NCBI GenBank assembly: GCA_017617475.1
Contig: JAFZWC010000066.1
Location: 1 to 52,310, forward strand
Length of the DNA stretch: 52,310 bases
Reading direction: 5' to 3'
From: Bacteroidales bacterium
GTDB taxonomy: Bacteria > Bacteroidota > Bacteroidia > Bacteroidales > UBA932
The translations under genes were made by a program, and so were the position numbers. Shown in pieces: positions 1 to 9,034 of this stretch. The notes under the pieces were generated by a model that was not told where the DNA came from, ran no database searches, and saw only the letters and a list, made by a program, of their open reading frames with translations. Position 1 is the stretch's first letter. Every line of letters starts with the position of its first letter.

Positions 1-1
1 C

Positions 2-289
2 ATCATGCCGTCTATCTCGGAGCCTTTCGGCATCTCTCCGCTGGAGGCGATGCGCACCGGCGTTCCGTCCATCATTTCCAAGCAGTCCGGCGCCGCCGAA
101 ATCCTGAAGTATGCCTTCAAGGTGGACTTCTGGGATGTGGACGCCATGGCCGACGACATCTACGCCCTCCTCTCTTACCCGGCCCTCGCGGACTTCAGCG
201 CCCGCATGGGATACGATGAGGTAAACGCCCTCAAATGGAACGGGGCGTGCGCCAAGCTCAAGCAAGTTTATGAATCAGTAGTAAAATAA
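2..289 (+). CDS. GT4 family glycosyltransferase, C-terminal part only
   Basis: This is the last ~95 residues of a protein that starts before the window. The visible part carries the donor-binding signature of GT-B glycosyltransferases, SEPFGISPLEAMRTGVPSI, with the paired glutamates (SE...LE) that contact the nucleotide sugar. The rest is the helical C-terminal cap. The stop lies 6 bases before the GH57 start, so the two are probably co-transcribed. In Bacteroidales a GT4 enzyme next to a GH57 enzyme usually belongs to glycogen/alpha-glucan metabolism, which fits the synthase-phosphorylase that follows. The precise donor and acceptor cannot be read from this fragment. Confidence 0.85.
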   Translation: MMPSISEPFGISPLEAMRTGVPSIISKQSGAAEILKYAFKVDFWDVDAMADDIYALLSYPALADFSARMGYDEVNALKWNGACAKLKQVYESVVK

Positions 290-295
290 GATATT

Positions 296-1546
296 ATGGC
301 ATCTAAGAGTATCTGCCTGTATTTCCAGGTCCATCAGCCCACCCGGCTCCGCCTGTACAGATTCTTCGATATCGGCAAAGATTCCCATTACTATGACGAT
401 TTTGCCAACCGGACCATTCTGCGCCGCGTAGCCCAGAAGTGCTACCTCCCCATGAACCAGCTCATGCTGGAGCTCATCGGTCAGTACAAGGGTAAATTCA
501 AGATTGCCTATTCCATCTCTGGCAGCGCCCTGGAGCAGTTCCAGCGCTTCGCTCCGGAGGTAATCGAGAGCTTCAAGGCCCTCGCCGCCACCGGCCGGGT
601 GGAGTTCCTGGCAGAGACGTATTACCACTCCCTGGCCTCCCTGGCCTCCGAGTCTGAATTCCGTCACCAGGTGCAGAAGCACGCCGCCCTCATCGAGGAA
701 CTCTTCGGCGTGAAGCCCGTCACCTTCCGCAACACGGAGCTCATCTACTCCAACGGCATCGGTGAAATGGTGTACGACATGGGCTACAAGACCATGCTCA
801 CCGAGGGCGCCCGCCACATCATGGGTTGGCAGAGCCCCAACTACGTGTACACCGGCGAGACCCAGCCCAAGCTCAAGCTCCTCCTCCGCAACTACGCCCT
901 CTCCGACGACATCGCCTTCCGTTTCTCCAACCGGGGATGGAACATGTGGCCCCTTACCGCCGAGAAGTACGTGAACTGGATGAAGGAAAGCGCCAAGGAA
1001 GGGGATATCGTGAACCTGTTCATGGACTACGAGACCTTCGGCGAGCACCAGAGCGCCGAAAGCGGAATCTTTGATTTCATGCGCGCCCTTCCGGGTGCCG
1101 TCCTGGCCGACGGAACCTTCGGATTCGCTACCCCCGCCGAGATTGTGAAGAAGTACAAACCCGTCTCCGACCTGGCCGTGGACGATCCTATCTCCTGGGC
1201 CGACGAGGAGCGCGACGTCACCGCCTGGCTGGGCAACGAGCTCCAGAGCGAAGCCTTCAAGAAGGTATACGCCATGACGGAGAAACTCTCCATCGTGAAC
1301 GACCCTGAGCTTTGGAACGATTTCGGCCACCTGCAGGAAAGCGACCATTTCTATTATATGTGCACCAAGTTCTTCTCTGACGGAGAGGTGCATAAGTATT
1401 TTAATCCGTACGACACTCCGTACGAGGCCTTCATCAATTACATGAACGTGATTTCCGACTTCCAGATCCGTCTGGACGAGAAGCGTGCCGCCCTGGACGT
1501 GAAGGAAACCGCCGTCAAAGAGATTAAGAGGGCGAAGAAGAAATAA
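296..1546 (+). CDS. Glycoside hydrolase family 57 alpha-glucanase
   Basis: A 416-residue cytoplasmic protein without signal peptide. It opens with the GH57 block FQVHQP (motif 1, near residue 10). It also has FRNTELIY near 148, where the glutamate is the family's expected nucleophile, and MDYETFGEH near 243, where the aspartate is the expected acid/base. GH57 enzymes act on alpha-1,4 or alpha-1,6 glucans as amylases, 4-alpha-glucanotransferases or branching enzymes. At ~415 residues it resembles the short Bacteroidota alpha-amylase-type members rather than branching enzymes. It lies between a GT4 enzyme and the glycogen synthase-phosphorylase (5-base gap), so glycogen turnover is the likely role. 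The exact reaction is inferred. Confidence 0.9.
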   Translation: MASKSICLYFQVHQPTRLRLYRFFDIGKDSHYYDDFANRTILRRVAQKCYLPMNQLMLELIGQYKGKFKIAYSISGSALEQFQRFAPEVIESFKALAATGRVEFLAETYYHSLASLASESEFRHQVQKHAALIEELFGVKPVTFRNTELIYSNGIGEMVYDMGYKTMLTEGARHIMGWQSPNYVYTGETQPKLKLLLRNYALSDDIAFRFSNRGWNMWPLTAEKYVNWMKESAKEGDIVNLFMDYETFGEHQSAESGIFDFMRALPGAVLADGTFGFATPAEIVKKYKPVSDLAVDDPISWADEERDVTAWLGNELQSEAFKKVYAMTEKLSIVNDPELWNDFGHLQESDHFYYMCTKFFSDGEVHKYFNPYDTPYEAFINYMNVISDFQIRLDEKRAALDVKETAVKEIKRAKKK

Positions 1547-1551
1547 GCCCG

Positions 1552-4500
1552 ATGGCAAAGAAGAAAGAGTTATTGCAGGCAGATTACCTGTTTGAAGTTA
1601 GTTGGGAAGTGTGTAACAAGGTGGGCGGTATTTATACCGTGATTGCCACCAAAGCGCTTCATTTGCAGTCCGAGCTGGGACGGCGCCACATATTCATCGG
1701 CCCCGATGTATGGATGCACCGCGCCGGCAACCCGGACTTCCTGGAAGACCCTATGCTGTACCGCTCCTGGAAGGCGCAGGCCCGTACCGAAGGCCTGGTC
1801 TTCCGGGTGGGACGGTGGAACATTCCGGGCAAGCCCGTGGCCATCCTGGTGGACTATAAGCAGCATCTCCCGGAGGCCGATACCATCCTGGGAGACCTCT
1901 GGAAAGATTTTGGCGTAGACTCCCTGTCCGGCAACTGGGACTATAAGGAATCGGCCGTGTTCGGCGTATTGGCCGGCCGGGTGATAGAGAGTTTCTACAA
2001 TTACAACCTCAAGGGAGGGGAGAAGGTGGTGGCCCAGTTCCACGAGTGGCAGACGGGCGCCGGTGTGCTTCAGTTAAAGAAGTCTTCCGTGCCCGTGGCA
2101 ACCGTGTTCACCACCCATGCCACCATGATGGGCCGTTGCCTGGCGGGCAACAACCTCCCCCTTTACGACAACATTGAGCAGTACAACGGGGACGAGATGG
2201 CCCGCCGTTTCAACGTGACGGCCATTTATTCCCTGGAGAAGAAATCGGCCCAGAATGCCGATGCCTTCACTACCGTGAGCGAGATTACCGCCCGGGAGTG
2301 CGCCCAGTTCCTGGAGCGCCCCGTGGACGTGGTGACGCCCAACGGTTTCGAGAACAGCTTTACGCCCGCATCCGATGAAGAATACGACCGGCTACACGAC
2401 GCCGCCCGCGACCGTCTGGTGCAGGTGGCTACGGCCATGAGTGCCGAAGAAGTGCCGTCCAATGCCATTTTCATTGGCATCGGAGGCCGGTATGAATACC
2501 GCAACAAGGGTATCGACGTGTTCATCGACGCCCTGAGCAAGCTGAACCAGTCCGGATATGATGGCCGCAGCATCCAGGCCTTCATCATGATTCCTTCCGG
2601 CCATCACGGACCGGACAAGGAACTGGCGGCCAAACTTTCCGGCAACGGAAACGCCGCTTACCAGACCCAGACCTCGCATGTCCTCATGAATGCGGAGTAT
2701 GACACCATCACCGGCCGGCTACGCGAAGTGGGCCTCACCAACTCCCTGGGAGACAAGGTGAAGGTTTACTTCATTCCTTCCTATTTGAACGGGGACGACG
2801 GCGTGTTCAACATGCCCTACTACAACCTCCTCTGCGGTCTTGACCTGGCCCTGTTCCCGTCTTATTATGAACCTTGGGGGTACACCCCGCTGGAGGCCCT
2901 GGCCTTCCGGGTACCTACCCTTACCACCACCCTGGCCGGATTCGGCATGTGGGTGCGTTCCCACTACAAGGGCAAACATCCCGGCATCACGGTCCTGGAC
3001 CGCGACGACAGCAATTACGGGCAGGTAGTGGACGGTGTGATGGCCCGCATTCAAGAGATAGCCGCTCTTGAACTGGACCAGCGCAACATATACCGGGAGA
3101 ATGCCCGGGAGGTGGCCCAGATTGCCCTCTGGACCAACCAGATTGTGTATTATCAGGAGGCCTATTCCATTGCCCTTGCCAAGGTGCAGAACCAGATAGA
3201 CTCCTACAAATCCCAAAAGAAGACTATGCAATATTTCAAAGCCGACGTTACCAACCCCAGTTGGAGAAGCATCCTGGTAACCCGACACCTTCCCGAAAAA
3301 CTCTCCCGCCTGGAGAAGCTTTCCAAGAACCTCTGGTGGTGCTGGAATGAGAGCGCGAAGGAACTGTTCAAATCCATTGATCCTGATGTGTGGCACAAGA
3401 GCGGACACAACCCGCTGGTGGTGCTGGATACCGTGAGCATCAAGCGTTTCCAGCAGCTGTCCGAGGACGAGGAATTCCTGGGCCGCATGAAGGCCGTGCT
3501 GGACGAGTTCGATACCTATATGGCCGCCAAGGCCCAGCGCAAAGACCCTTCCATCGCTTATTTCTGCATGGAATACGGTCTGGATACTTCCCTGAAGATC
3601 TATAGCGGCGGTCTGGGTATCCTGGCCGGCGACTACCTCAAGGAGACTTCCGACATGAACACCAATCTGGTGGCCGTGGGTCTGCTGTACCGTTTTGGCT
3701 ATTTCACCCAGATCATCAGCGCCCAGGGTTATCAGGTGGCCAACTACGACGCCCAGGACTTCACCAAGATCCCTGCCGTGCCCGTGCTGGACAAGGACGG
3801 CAACTGGGTGACCACATCCGTGGCCTTCCCCGGCCGTAACCTCACCGCCCGCCTGTGGAAGGTGGAAGTGGGCCGCACCGACCTTTACCTGATGGATACG
3901 GACTATGAAGCCAACACGCCCGAAGACCGTGAGGTGACTTATCACCTCTACGGCGGAAGCTGGGAGAACCGCCTCAAGCAGGAACTCCTGCTGGGCGTGG
4001 GCGGTATCCGCGCCCTCCGCAAGCTGGGTCTGAATCCCCAGGTCTATCACTGCAACGAAGGCCATGCCGCCTTCATCGGCCTGGAACGCCTGCGCGAGTA
4101 CATTGAAAAGGACAACCTGGACTTCACCGAGGCCCTGGAAGTGGTGAAAGCCAGTTCGCTGTTCACCACCCATACGCCGGTTCCCGCCGGTCACGATGCC
4201 TTCGAGGAGGCCATGCTGCGCCAGTATATCGGCCATTACCCCGGCCGTCTGAAGATTGACTGGGAGACCCTGATGTCTCTGGGTAAGGACAATCCGCTGG
4301 ATCCCAACGAGAAGTTCTCCATGAGCAACCTGGCCGCCAATATCTCGCAGAATGTGAATGGCGTTTCCATGCTGCACGGCAAGGTTTCCCAGGATATTTT
4401 CTCCCACATGTATCCCGGATACCTGCCGGAGGAACTCTTTGTGAGCTATGTCACCAACGGTGTGCACTATCCTACCTGGTGCGCCCCCGAGTGGAAGCCC

Positions 4501-5790
4501 GTGCACGCCCGCGTGTTCGGCCCGGCCTTTGCCACCCACCACTATGACAAGTCCTGCTTCGAGGGTATCTACAGCGTGCCGGACAAGGAAGTGTGGGCCG
4601 TCAAGAAAGCGCTGAAAGCCAAACTCATTGCCTTCCTCCGCGAGCGTCTGCAGGATAAGACCCTGTCGGACCACTATAGCCCGTCCCAGATTGTGACCAT
4701 CCTGGAGAACCTGCGCGACGACGTGCTCACCATCGGATTCGCCCGCCGTTTCGCCACCTACAAGCGCGCCACGCTGCTGTTCCGCGACCTGGACCGCCTG
4801 GACAAGATTGTGAACAATCCTGCACAGCCCGTGCAGTTCCTCTTTGCCGGTAAGGCCCATCCGGCCGACAAGGCAGGTCAGGACCTCATCAAGCAGATTG
4901 TGGACATCTCCAAGGATCCCCGCTTCATCGGCAAGATTGTGTTCGTGCCCGGTTACGACATTACCCTGGCGAAGCGCATGGTCCAGGGCGTGGATGTGTG
5001 GATGAACAACCCTACCCGTCCCCAGGAAGCTTCCGGTACTTCCGGCGAGAAGGCGGCCATGAACGGCACCATGCACTTCTCCGTGCTGGACGGCTGGTGG
5101 GTGGAAGGCTACAAGGAAGGCGCCGGCTGGGCTCTTCCCATCGAGCAGGCCTACGACGACAACAACTTCCAGAACGAACTGGACGCCGCCACCATCTACC
5201 AGATCCTGGAGAGCGACATCGCTCCTGCCTATTACAATGTAGACCGTACCACGGGCCGCAGTTCCGAATGGATCGGCTACATCAAGAATACCATTGCCCA
5301 GGTGGCCTGCAACTTCACCACCAACCGCATGCTCACGGACTACATCAACCAGTACTACGAGCCCCAGTCCAAGGCTGCCGCCGCCATGGTGGCCGACGAC
5401 TTCCATAAGGCCCGCGAACTGGCTGCCTGGAAGACCCGCGTGCGCCGCGAGTGGGAGAACGTGATCCAGGTATCCCGTTCCGAACCCGCCACCACGTACG
5501 ACATTTCCCAATCCCAGCCTTACCATGCAGAGGTTGAGCTCCAGCTGGGCTCCCTCTCGCCGGAAGAAGTGGGCGTGGAGGCCGTGTTCGCCCAGACCGA
5601 CGCCCATGGCAAGTTGCACCTCGTGGACGTGCAGGAGTGCAAGGTGGAGACCTTCAAGGACGGCGTGGCCAAGTACAGCGTGGACGTGATTCCGGAGAAG
5701 ACCGGTGCCTACCAGGTGGGTGCCCGCGTATTTGCCAAGAATCCGCTCCTGCCGCATCGTCAGGCTTTTGAGTGCGTGAAGTGGCTGTAG
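1552..5790 (+). CDS. Glycogen synthase (GT3)-glycogen phosphorylase (GT35) fusion protein
   Basis: One uninterrupted 1412-residue frame. Residues 1 to ~550 match eukaryote-type GT3 glycogen synthase: FEVSWEVCNKVGGIYTVI near 14-31, and YYEPWGYTPLEAL with the E-x7-E pair at E440/E448. Residues ~559-1412 are an alpha-glucan phosphorylase of the short DUF3417-containing type. This half has NLWWCWNESA near its start, and EASGTSGEKAAMNG, whose lysine (about K1167) is the expected pyridoxal-phosphate lysine. The linker (~545-560) is hydrophilic, and an in-frame ATG at 3226 begins the phosphorylase half, so a separate phosphorylase could also be made. The synthase would extend glycogen and the phosphorylase release glucose-1-phosphate. 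Related Bacteroidota carry these as neighbours or fusions. Downstream ribF overlaps the 3' end. Confidence 0.92.
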   Translation: MAKKKELLQADYLFEVSWEVCNKVGGIYTVIATKALHLQSELGRRHIFIGPDVWMHRAGNPDFLEDPMLYRSWKAQARTEGLVFRVGRWNIPGKPVAILVDYKQHLPEADTILGDLWKDFGVDSLSGNWDYKESAVFGVLAGRVIESFYNYNLKGGEKVVAQFHEWQTGAGVLQLKKSSVPVATVFTTHATMMGRCLAGNNLPLYDNIEQYNGDEMARRFNVTAIYSLEKKSAQNADAFTTVSEITARECAQFLERPVDVVTPNGFENSFTPASDEEYDRLHDAARDRLVQVATAMSAEEVPSNAIFIGIGGRYEYRNKGIDVFIDALSKLNQSGYDGRSIQAFIMIPSGHHGPDKELAAKLSGNGNAAYQTQTSHVLMNAEYDTITGRLREVGLTNSLGDKVKVYFIPSYLNGDDGVFNMPYYNLLCGLDLALFPSYYEPWGYTPLEALAFRVPTLTTTLAGFGMWVRSHYKGKHPGITVLDRDDSNYGQVVDGVMARIQEIAALELDQRNIYRENAREVAQIALWTNQIVYYQEAYSIALAKVQNQIDSYKSQKKTMQYFKADVTNPSWRSILVTRHLPEKLSRLEKLSKNLWWCWNESAKELFKSIDPDVWHKSGHNPLVVLDTVSIKRFQQLSEDEEFLGRMKAVLDEFDTYMAAKAQRKDPSIAYFCMEYGLDTSLKIYSGGLGILAGDYLKETSDMNTNLVAVGLLYRFGYFTQIISAQGYQVANYDAQDFTKIPAVPVLDKDGNWVTTSVAFPGRNLTARLWKVEVGRTDLYLMDTDYEANTPEDREVTYHLYGGSWENRLKQELLLGVGGIRALRKLGLNPQVYHCNEGHAAFIGLERLREYIEKDNLDFTEALEVVKASSLFTTHTPVPAGHDAFEEAMLRQYIGHYPGRLKIDWETLMSLGKDNPLDPNEKFSMSNLAANISQNVNGVSMLHGKVSQDIFSHMYPGYLPEELFVSYVTNGVHYPTWCAPEWKPVHARVFGPAFATHHYDKSCFEGIYSVPDKEVWAVKKALKAKLIAFLRERLQDKTLSDHYSPSQIVTILENLRDDVLTIGFARRFATYKRATLLFRDLDRLDKIVNNPAQPVQFLFAGKAHPADKAGQDLIKQIVDISKDPRFIGKIVFVPGYDITLAKRMVQGVDVWMNNPTRPQEASGTSGEKAAMNGTMHFSVLDGWWVEGYKEGAGWALPIEQAYDDNNFQNELDAATIYQILESDIAPAYYNVDRTTGRSSEWIGYIKNTIAQVACNFTTNRMLTDYINQYYEPQSKAAAAMVADDFHKARELAAWKTRVRREWENVIQVSRSEPATTYDISQSQPYHAEVELQLGSLSPEEVGVEAVFAQTDAHGKLHLVDVQECKVETFKDGVAKYSVDVIPEKTGAYQVGARVFAKNPLLPHRQAFECVKWL

Positions 5791-6686
5791 TAACCACCGG
5801 CTTTTTTGACGGTGTCCATCTGGGGCACCGTCATGTATTGGAGACCGTGGTCTCCTCTGCCCGCGAAAGGGGAGAGGAGGCCATTGTGGTCACGTTCTGG
5901 CCGCATCCCCGCACGGTGTTGCAGCAGGACGCCCGCGAGTTCCGGCTTCTGAGCACCCTCGAGGAAAAGAAGATGCTCCTGGAGGCCAACGGAATAGACC
6001 GGGTGGAGGTGCTCCCGTTCACCCGGGAGTTCGCCGCCATGAAGGCCGAAGAATACCTCCACTTCCTGCGCACGCGCTTTGGAACTACCCTAGTAGTCAT
6101 GGGATACGACAACCGTATCGGATCGGACAAGAAGACAGCCTCGGAGATAATAAGCGAATCTTACCCGTCAGCTCCGCAGGAAATTATTTTTTGCGACGGT
6201 GCGCAAAAAACCAATTTCCCGCTTCGCTCTTCCTTCGCTATCTCTTCGACGCAGATCCGGAAGGCGCTGGAGGAGGGGAGGATTGAGGATGCCAACGGGA
6301 TGCTGGGGTATAATTACGGGCTGTATGGCGTGGTGGTGGCGGGAGACCGGATGGGACGGACCATAGGGTTCCCCACGGCCAACATGCAGTTGTACGAGCC
6401 GCTGAAACTGGTGCCCATGAATGGTGTGTATGCCGTTGAGGTTGAGGTACTTGACAGACGGTTCAAGGGGATGTGCAATATCGGCCTGAGGCCTACGGTG
6501 GACGGAAAGGTGCGAACCATTGAGACGCACATCCTGGATTTTGACGAGGATATTTACGGCCTGCCGCTGCGCATCCGTTTTGTCCGCCGCATCCGCGACG
6601 AGCACAAGTTCCCCTCGCTGGAGGCCCTGAGGGAACAGTTGATACAGGATGCACAGATGACCCGGAACTCATTCACCCGATTATAA
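5772..6686 (+). CDS. ribF: Bifunctional riboflavin kinase/FMN adenylyltransferase
   Basis: 304 residues, the usual RibF length. The N-terminal half is the FAD synthetase domain: TTGFFDGVHLGHR at 8-20 is the nucleotidyltransferase H-x-G-H signature, and ISSTQIRKALEEG near 157-169 is the second nucleotide-binding motif. The C-terminal half (~183-304) is riboflavin kinase, with GDRMGRTIGFPTAN at 191-204. It converts riboflavin to FMN and then FAD. The start is GTG at 5772, overlapping the synthase-phosphorylase gene by 19 bases; no better start lies before the conserved glycine-rich strand. A palindrome at 6181-6217 encodes part of a loop (~137-152) that looks longer than usual for the family. 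Confidence 0.93.
   Translation: MREVAVVTTGFFDGVHLGHRHVLETVVSSARERGEEAIVVTFWPHPRTVLQQDAREFRLLSTLEEKKMLLEANGIDRVEVLPFTREFAAMKAEEYLHFLRTRFGTTLVVMGYDNRIGSDKKTASEIISESYPSAPQEIIFCDGAQKTNFPLRSSFAISSTQIRKALEEGRIEDANGMLGYNYGLYGVVVAGDRMGRTIGFPTANMQLYEPLKLVPMNGVYAVEVEVLDRRFKGMCNIGLRPTVDGKVRTIETHILDFDEDIYGLPLRIRFVRRIRDEHKFPSLEALREQLIQDAQMTRNSFTRL
6181..6217. repeat. Palindrome inside ribF
   Basis: A 9-bp perfect stem (6187-6195 with 6202-6210, TTTTTTGCG/CGCAAAAAA) around a 6-base loop. It is flanked by a further AAATT (6181-6185)/AATTT (6213-6217) match. It is read in frame within ribF at a surface loop before the second nucleotide-binding motif. It may be a small repeat insertion tolerated by the protein. 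Confidence 0.6.
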
Positions 6687-6689
6687 ACA

Positions 6690-8075
6690 ATGCCTATGGA
6701 GAAGTTTGTTTCCACCCTCAACGACATTGTCTGGAATCCCGGACTGGTAGGCCTGCTGCTTCTGGCGGGACTGTATTTTTCCTTCCGTACGCGGCTGGTC
6801 CAGGTTCGCCGTTTCGGCCTTATGCTGCGTTCGCTTCTGGGCAAGAAGCAGGGCAACAACGGCATCTCCTCCTTCGAGGCATTTTGCATTGCGCTTTCCA
6901 GCCGGGTAGGTACCGGTAATATAGTGGGTGTGGCCACGGCCATTGCTTTTGGCGGCCCCGGGGCCGTGTTCTGGATGTGGGTGGTGGCGTTTTTCGGCGC
7001 ATCCACCGCGTTTGTAGAATCTACCCTTTCCCAACTTTACAAGTTCCCGCATGAATCGGGTTACCGGGGCGGCCCCTTCAGCTTTATTGAGAAGGGACTG
7101 GGAAAACGCTGGCTGGGCGTTGTGTTTGCCATTATTACCATCATCTGCTGCGGAGTCTTTCTGGTTACCGTACAGGCCAACGGGGCATCGGCCTCCCTTA
7201 AGAATGCCTTCCCCGTTCCGCCGCTGGCTACTGGAATAGGAATGGCCCTGCTTATGGCGCTGGTCATCATCGGCGGCGTGCAGCGTGTTGCCAAAGTGGC
7301 TTCGTGGATAACGCCGCTCATGGCACTGGGCTACATTATTATGTCCCTGGTGGTGGTGGGTTACCATATCCAGGATGTACCGGCCATTTTCGGCCTCATT
7401 TTCCGCAGCGCTTTCGGGATGGAGCCCGTTTGCGGCGGCATCATAGGCAGCACCATAGCCATGGGGGTGAAGCGGGGAATCTTTTCCAACGAGGCGGGGC
7501 AGGGTACCGGCGCCATTGCATCGGCGGCGGCCGATGTTCCGCATCCCGCCCAGCAGGGTCTGGCGCAGGCCTTCTCCGTGTATGTGGATACCCTGCTGGT
7601 GTGTACCGCCACGGCCCTGATGATCCTGACTTCCGGCACTTACAACATCCTGGACGGCCAAGGCGGCCTGCTGGTTCAGAACGCGCCGGAACTGGGGAAT
7701 AACTATGCCGGCTTCACGCAAAGTGCTGTGGATACGGTGTTTGCGGGCTTCGGCAGTCAGTTTGTGTCCATAGCCATGATCTTCTTCACCTTCAGCACCA
7801 TCATGGCGTATTACTTCTATGCCGAGTCCAGTATCATGTTCCTGTTCCGGGACCGCAAGACCGCCGGGGAAAAGGTGTGCATCCGCATCCTGCAGGTGCT
7901 TCTGATTTCGGCCATCGTCTTTGGCGCAGTGAAGGAGGCCGACCTGGTGTGGATGCTGGGCGACATTGGCGTGGGACTCATGGCCTGGGTGACGGTAATC
8001 ACCATTCTGATTCTCTGTCCCAAGGCTTTGGATGCATTGAAAGACTTCGAACAAGGATTGAAAATCAAAAAATAA
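6690..8075 (+). CDS. AGCS-family alanine/glycine:cation symporter
   Basis: A 461-residue membrane protein with about 10-11 hydrophobic segments from ~17 to 450. It contains the AGCS signatures SRVGTGNIVGVATAI near 70 and GVKRGIFSNEAGQGTGAIASAAA near 255-275, where the N-E-A-G-x-G stretch is strongly conserved. Family members import alanine or glycine with Na+ or H+. ATG at 6690 lies 3 bases after the ribF stop, so it is probably read through from ribF. A hairpin with a T-run follows 28 bases after its stop. The substrate is inferred from the family. Confidence 0.9.
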   Translation: MPMEKFVSTLNDIVWNPGLVGLLLLAGLYFSFRTRLVQVRRFGLMLRSLLGKKQGNNGISSFEAFCIALSSRVGTGNIVGVATAIAFGGPGAVFWMWVVAFFGASTAFVESTLSQLYKFPHESGYRGGPFSFIEKGLGKRWLGVVFAIITIICCGVFLVTVQANGASASLKNAFPVPPLATGIGMALLMALVIIGGVQRVAKVASWITPLMALGYIIMSLVVVGYHIQDVPAIFGLIFRSAFGMEPVCGGIIGSTIAMGVKRGIFSNEAGQGTGAIASAAADVPHPAQQGLAQAFSVYVDTLLVCTATALMILTSGTYNILDGQGGLLVQNAPELGNNYAGFTQSAVDTVFAGFGSQFVSIAMIFFTFSTIMAYYFYAESSIMFLFRDRKTAGEKVCIRILQVLLISAIVFGAVKEADLVWMLGDIGVGLMAWVTVITILILCPKALDALKDFEQGLKIKK

Positions 8076-8087
8076 TTTCTATCTTTG
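8057..8087 (+). promoter_or_regulatory. Bacteroidota-type promoter of greA
   Basis: ATTG at 8057-8060, a 19-base spacer, and TATCTTTG at 8080-8087 match the Bacteroidota consensus TTTG-N19-TAnnTTTG. Initiation near 8091-8094 would give greA a leader of about 65 bases that contains the hairpin at 8103-8135. Confidence 0.7.
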
Positions 8088-8102
8088 TGGTGACATAAAG
8101 CT

Positions 8103-8135
8103 CGACGGCCTTCACTGGTCGTCGGCTGTTTTTTT
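8103..8135 (+). terminator. Hairpin and T-run between symporter gene and greA
   Basis: Stem CGACGGCC (8103-8110) pairs with GGTCGTCG (8117-8124), with one G-U pair and loop TTCACT. Seven T follow at 8129-8135 after a 4-base gap. It would end the ribF-symporter transcript. It lies downstream of the predicted greA promoter, so it is also in the greA leader and could attenuate greA. Confidence 0.7.
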
Positions 8136-8158
8136 GACAAAGCTAAAACTTTATACAG

Positions 8159-8626
8159 ATGGCAATAGAAATGATGACTCAGGCGGGTCTGGACAAGATC
8201 AAGAAGGAACTCGCCGATGCGCTGGCCCAGCGGCCGGTGATTGCTGCAGCCATTGCGGAAGCCCGCGAGAAGGGAGACCTCTCCGAGAACGCGGAATACG
8301 ACGCTGCGCGGGATGCGCAGGGTCTGCTGGAAGTGAAGATTTCCCGCCTGAAGGAAAAGGTGGCCAACGCCCGTGTGATTGACGAGAGCAAACTCTCGGC
8401 CGACACCGTGCAGCTGCTTTCCAAGGTAAAGGTGAAGAACCAGGCCAACAAGATGACCATGAACTTCCAGATTGTCCCCGAAAGCGAGGCCGATTTCTCC
8501 AAGGGCCTCCTGGCGGCCACAACGCCCATCGGCAAGGCCCTCATGGGTCACGGCAAGGGTGAGGTGGTGGAAGCCAAAGTGCCCAGCGGCGTAATGAAGT
8601 TCGAAATTCTGGAAATTTCCCTGTAA
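8159..8626 (+). CDS. greA: Transcription elongation factor GreA
   Basis: 155 residues, the normal length. It has an N-terminal coiled coil (~5-75) with the tip motif ENAEYDAARDAQG near 42-54, whose acidic residues enter the RNA polymerase secondary channel and stimulate cleavage of backtracked transcripts. A C-terminal FKBP-like domain (~80-155) includes ATTPIGKALMGHGKGEVV. ATG at 8159 is used; methionines 5 and 6 are possible alternatives. It has its own promoter (8057-8087) and a terminator-like leader hairpin. The HIT gene follows after 3 bases. Confidence 0.96.
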   Translation: MAIEMMTQAGLDKIKKELADALAQRPVIAAAIAEAREKGDLSENAEYDAARDAQGLLEVKISRLKEKVANARVIDESKLSADTVQLLSKVKVKNQANKMTMNFQIVPESEADFSKGLLAATTPIGKALMGHGKGEVVEAKVPSGVMKFEILEISL

Positions 8627-8629
8627 ATC

Positions 8630-9034
8630 ATGGCAACTATTTTCACCAAGATCGCCCAAGGCGAAATCCCGTCCTACAAGTGTGCCGAAAGCGAAGATTT
8701 CTACGCTTTCCTGGACATTTCCCCGCTGGCCAAGGGCCACACCCTGGTTATCCCCAAGCACGTGGAAGACGACTATATTTTCCACCTGGATGCCAAGACG
8801 TATGAAGGCCTGTGGGCTTTTGCCCGCAAGGTGGCCGTGGCGCTTAAGAACGCCGTTCCCTGCCAGCGCGTAGGCGTGGCCGTACTGGGTATGGAAGTGC
8901 CCCACACGCACATTCACCTGGTACCCCTCCAGACCGAAGGAGACATGGATTTCCGCAAAGCCAAGCTCAAGCTGGAGGCCGATGAGATGAAGAGTATTGC
9001 CCAAAAAATCCTGGAAGAATATGAAAAGCTTTAA
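8630..9034 (+). CDS. HIT-family nucleotide-binding hydrolase
   Basis: 134 residues, typical of the Hint branch of HIT proteins. It begins with TIFTKIAQGEIPSYK and ends with the histidine triad PHTHIHLVPL (H92, H94, H96). Such proteins hydrolyse AMP-lysine, adenosine phosphoramidates or other nucleoside monophosphate conjugates in the cytoplasm; the physiological substrate is usually unknown. It starts 3 bases after greA and its last codons overlap the next lipoprotein gene by 14 bases, so greA, HIT, the lipoprotein and tsaB look like one transcription unit. Confidence 0.94.
   Translation: MATIFTKIAQGEIPSYKCAESEDFYAFLDISPLAKGHTLVIPKHVEDDYIFHLDAKTYEGLWAFARKVAVALKNAVPCQRVGVAVLGMEVPHTHIHLVPLQTEGDMDFRKAKLKLEADEMKSIAQKILEEYEKL

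Noticed and set aside
275..1558. Open frame antisense to the GH57 gene
   Set aside because: Same mirror effect; the plus strand carries clear GH57 catalytic motifs.
2719..5757. Very long open frame (about 1000 codons) antisense to the synthase-phosphorylase gene
   Set aside because: It mirrors the GC-rich codon pattern of the real gene; its translation is low-complexity (G/H/V/L-rich) without domain motifs.
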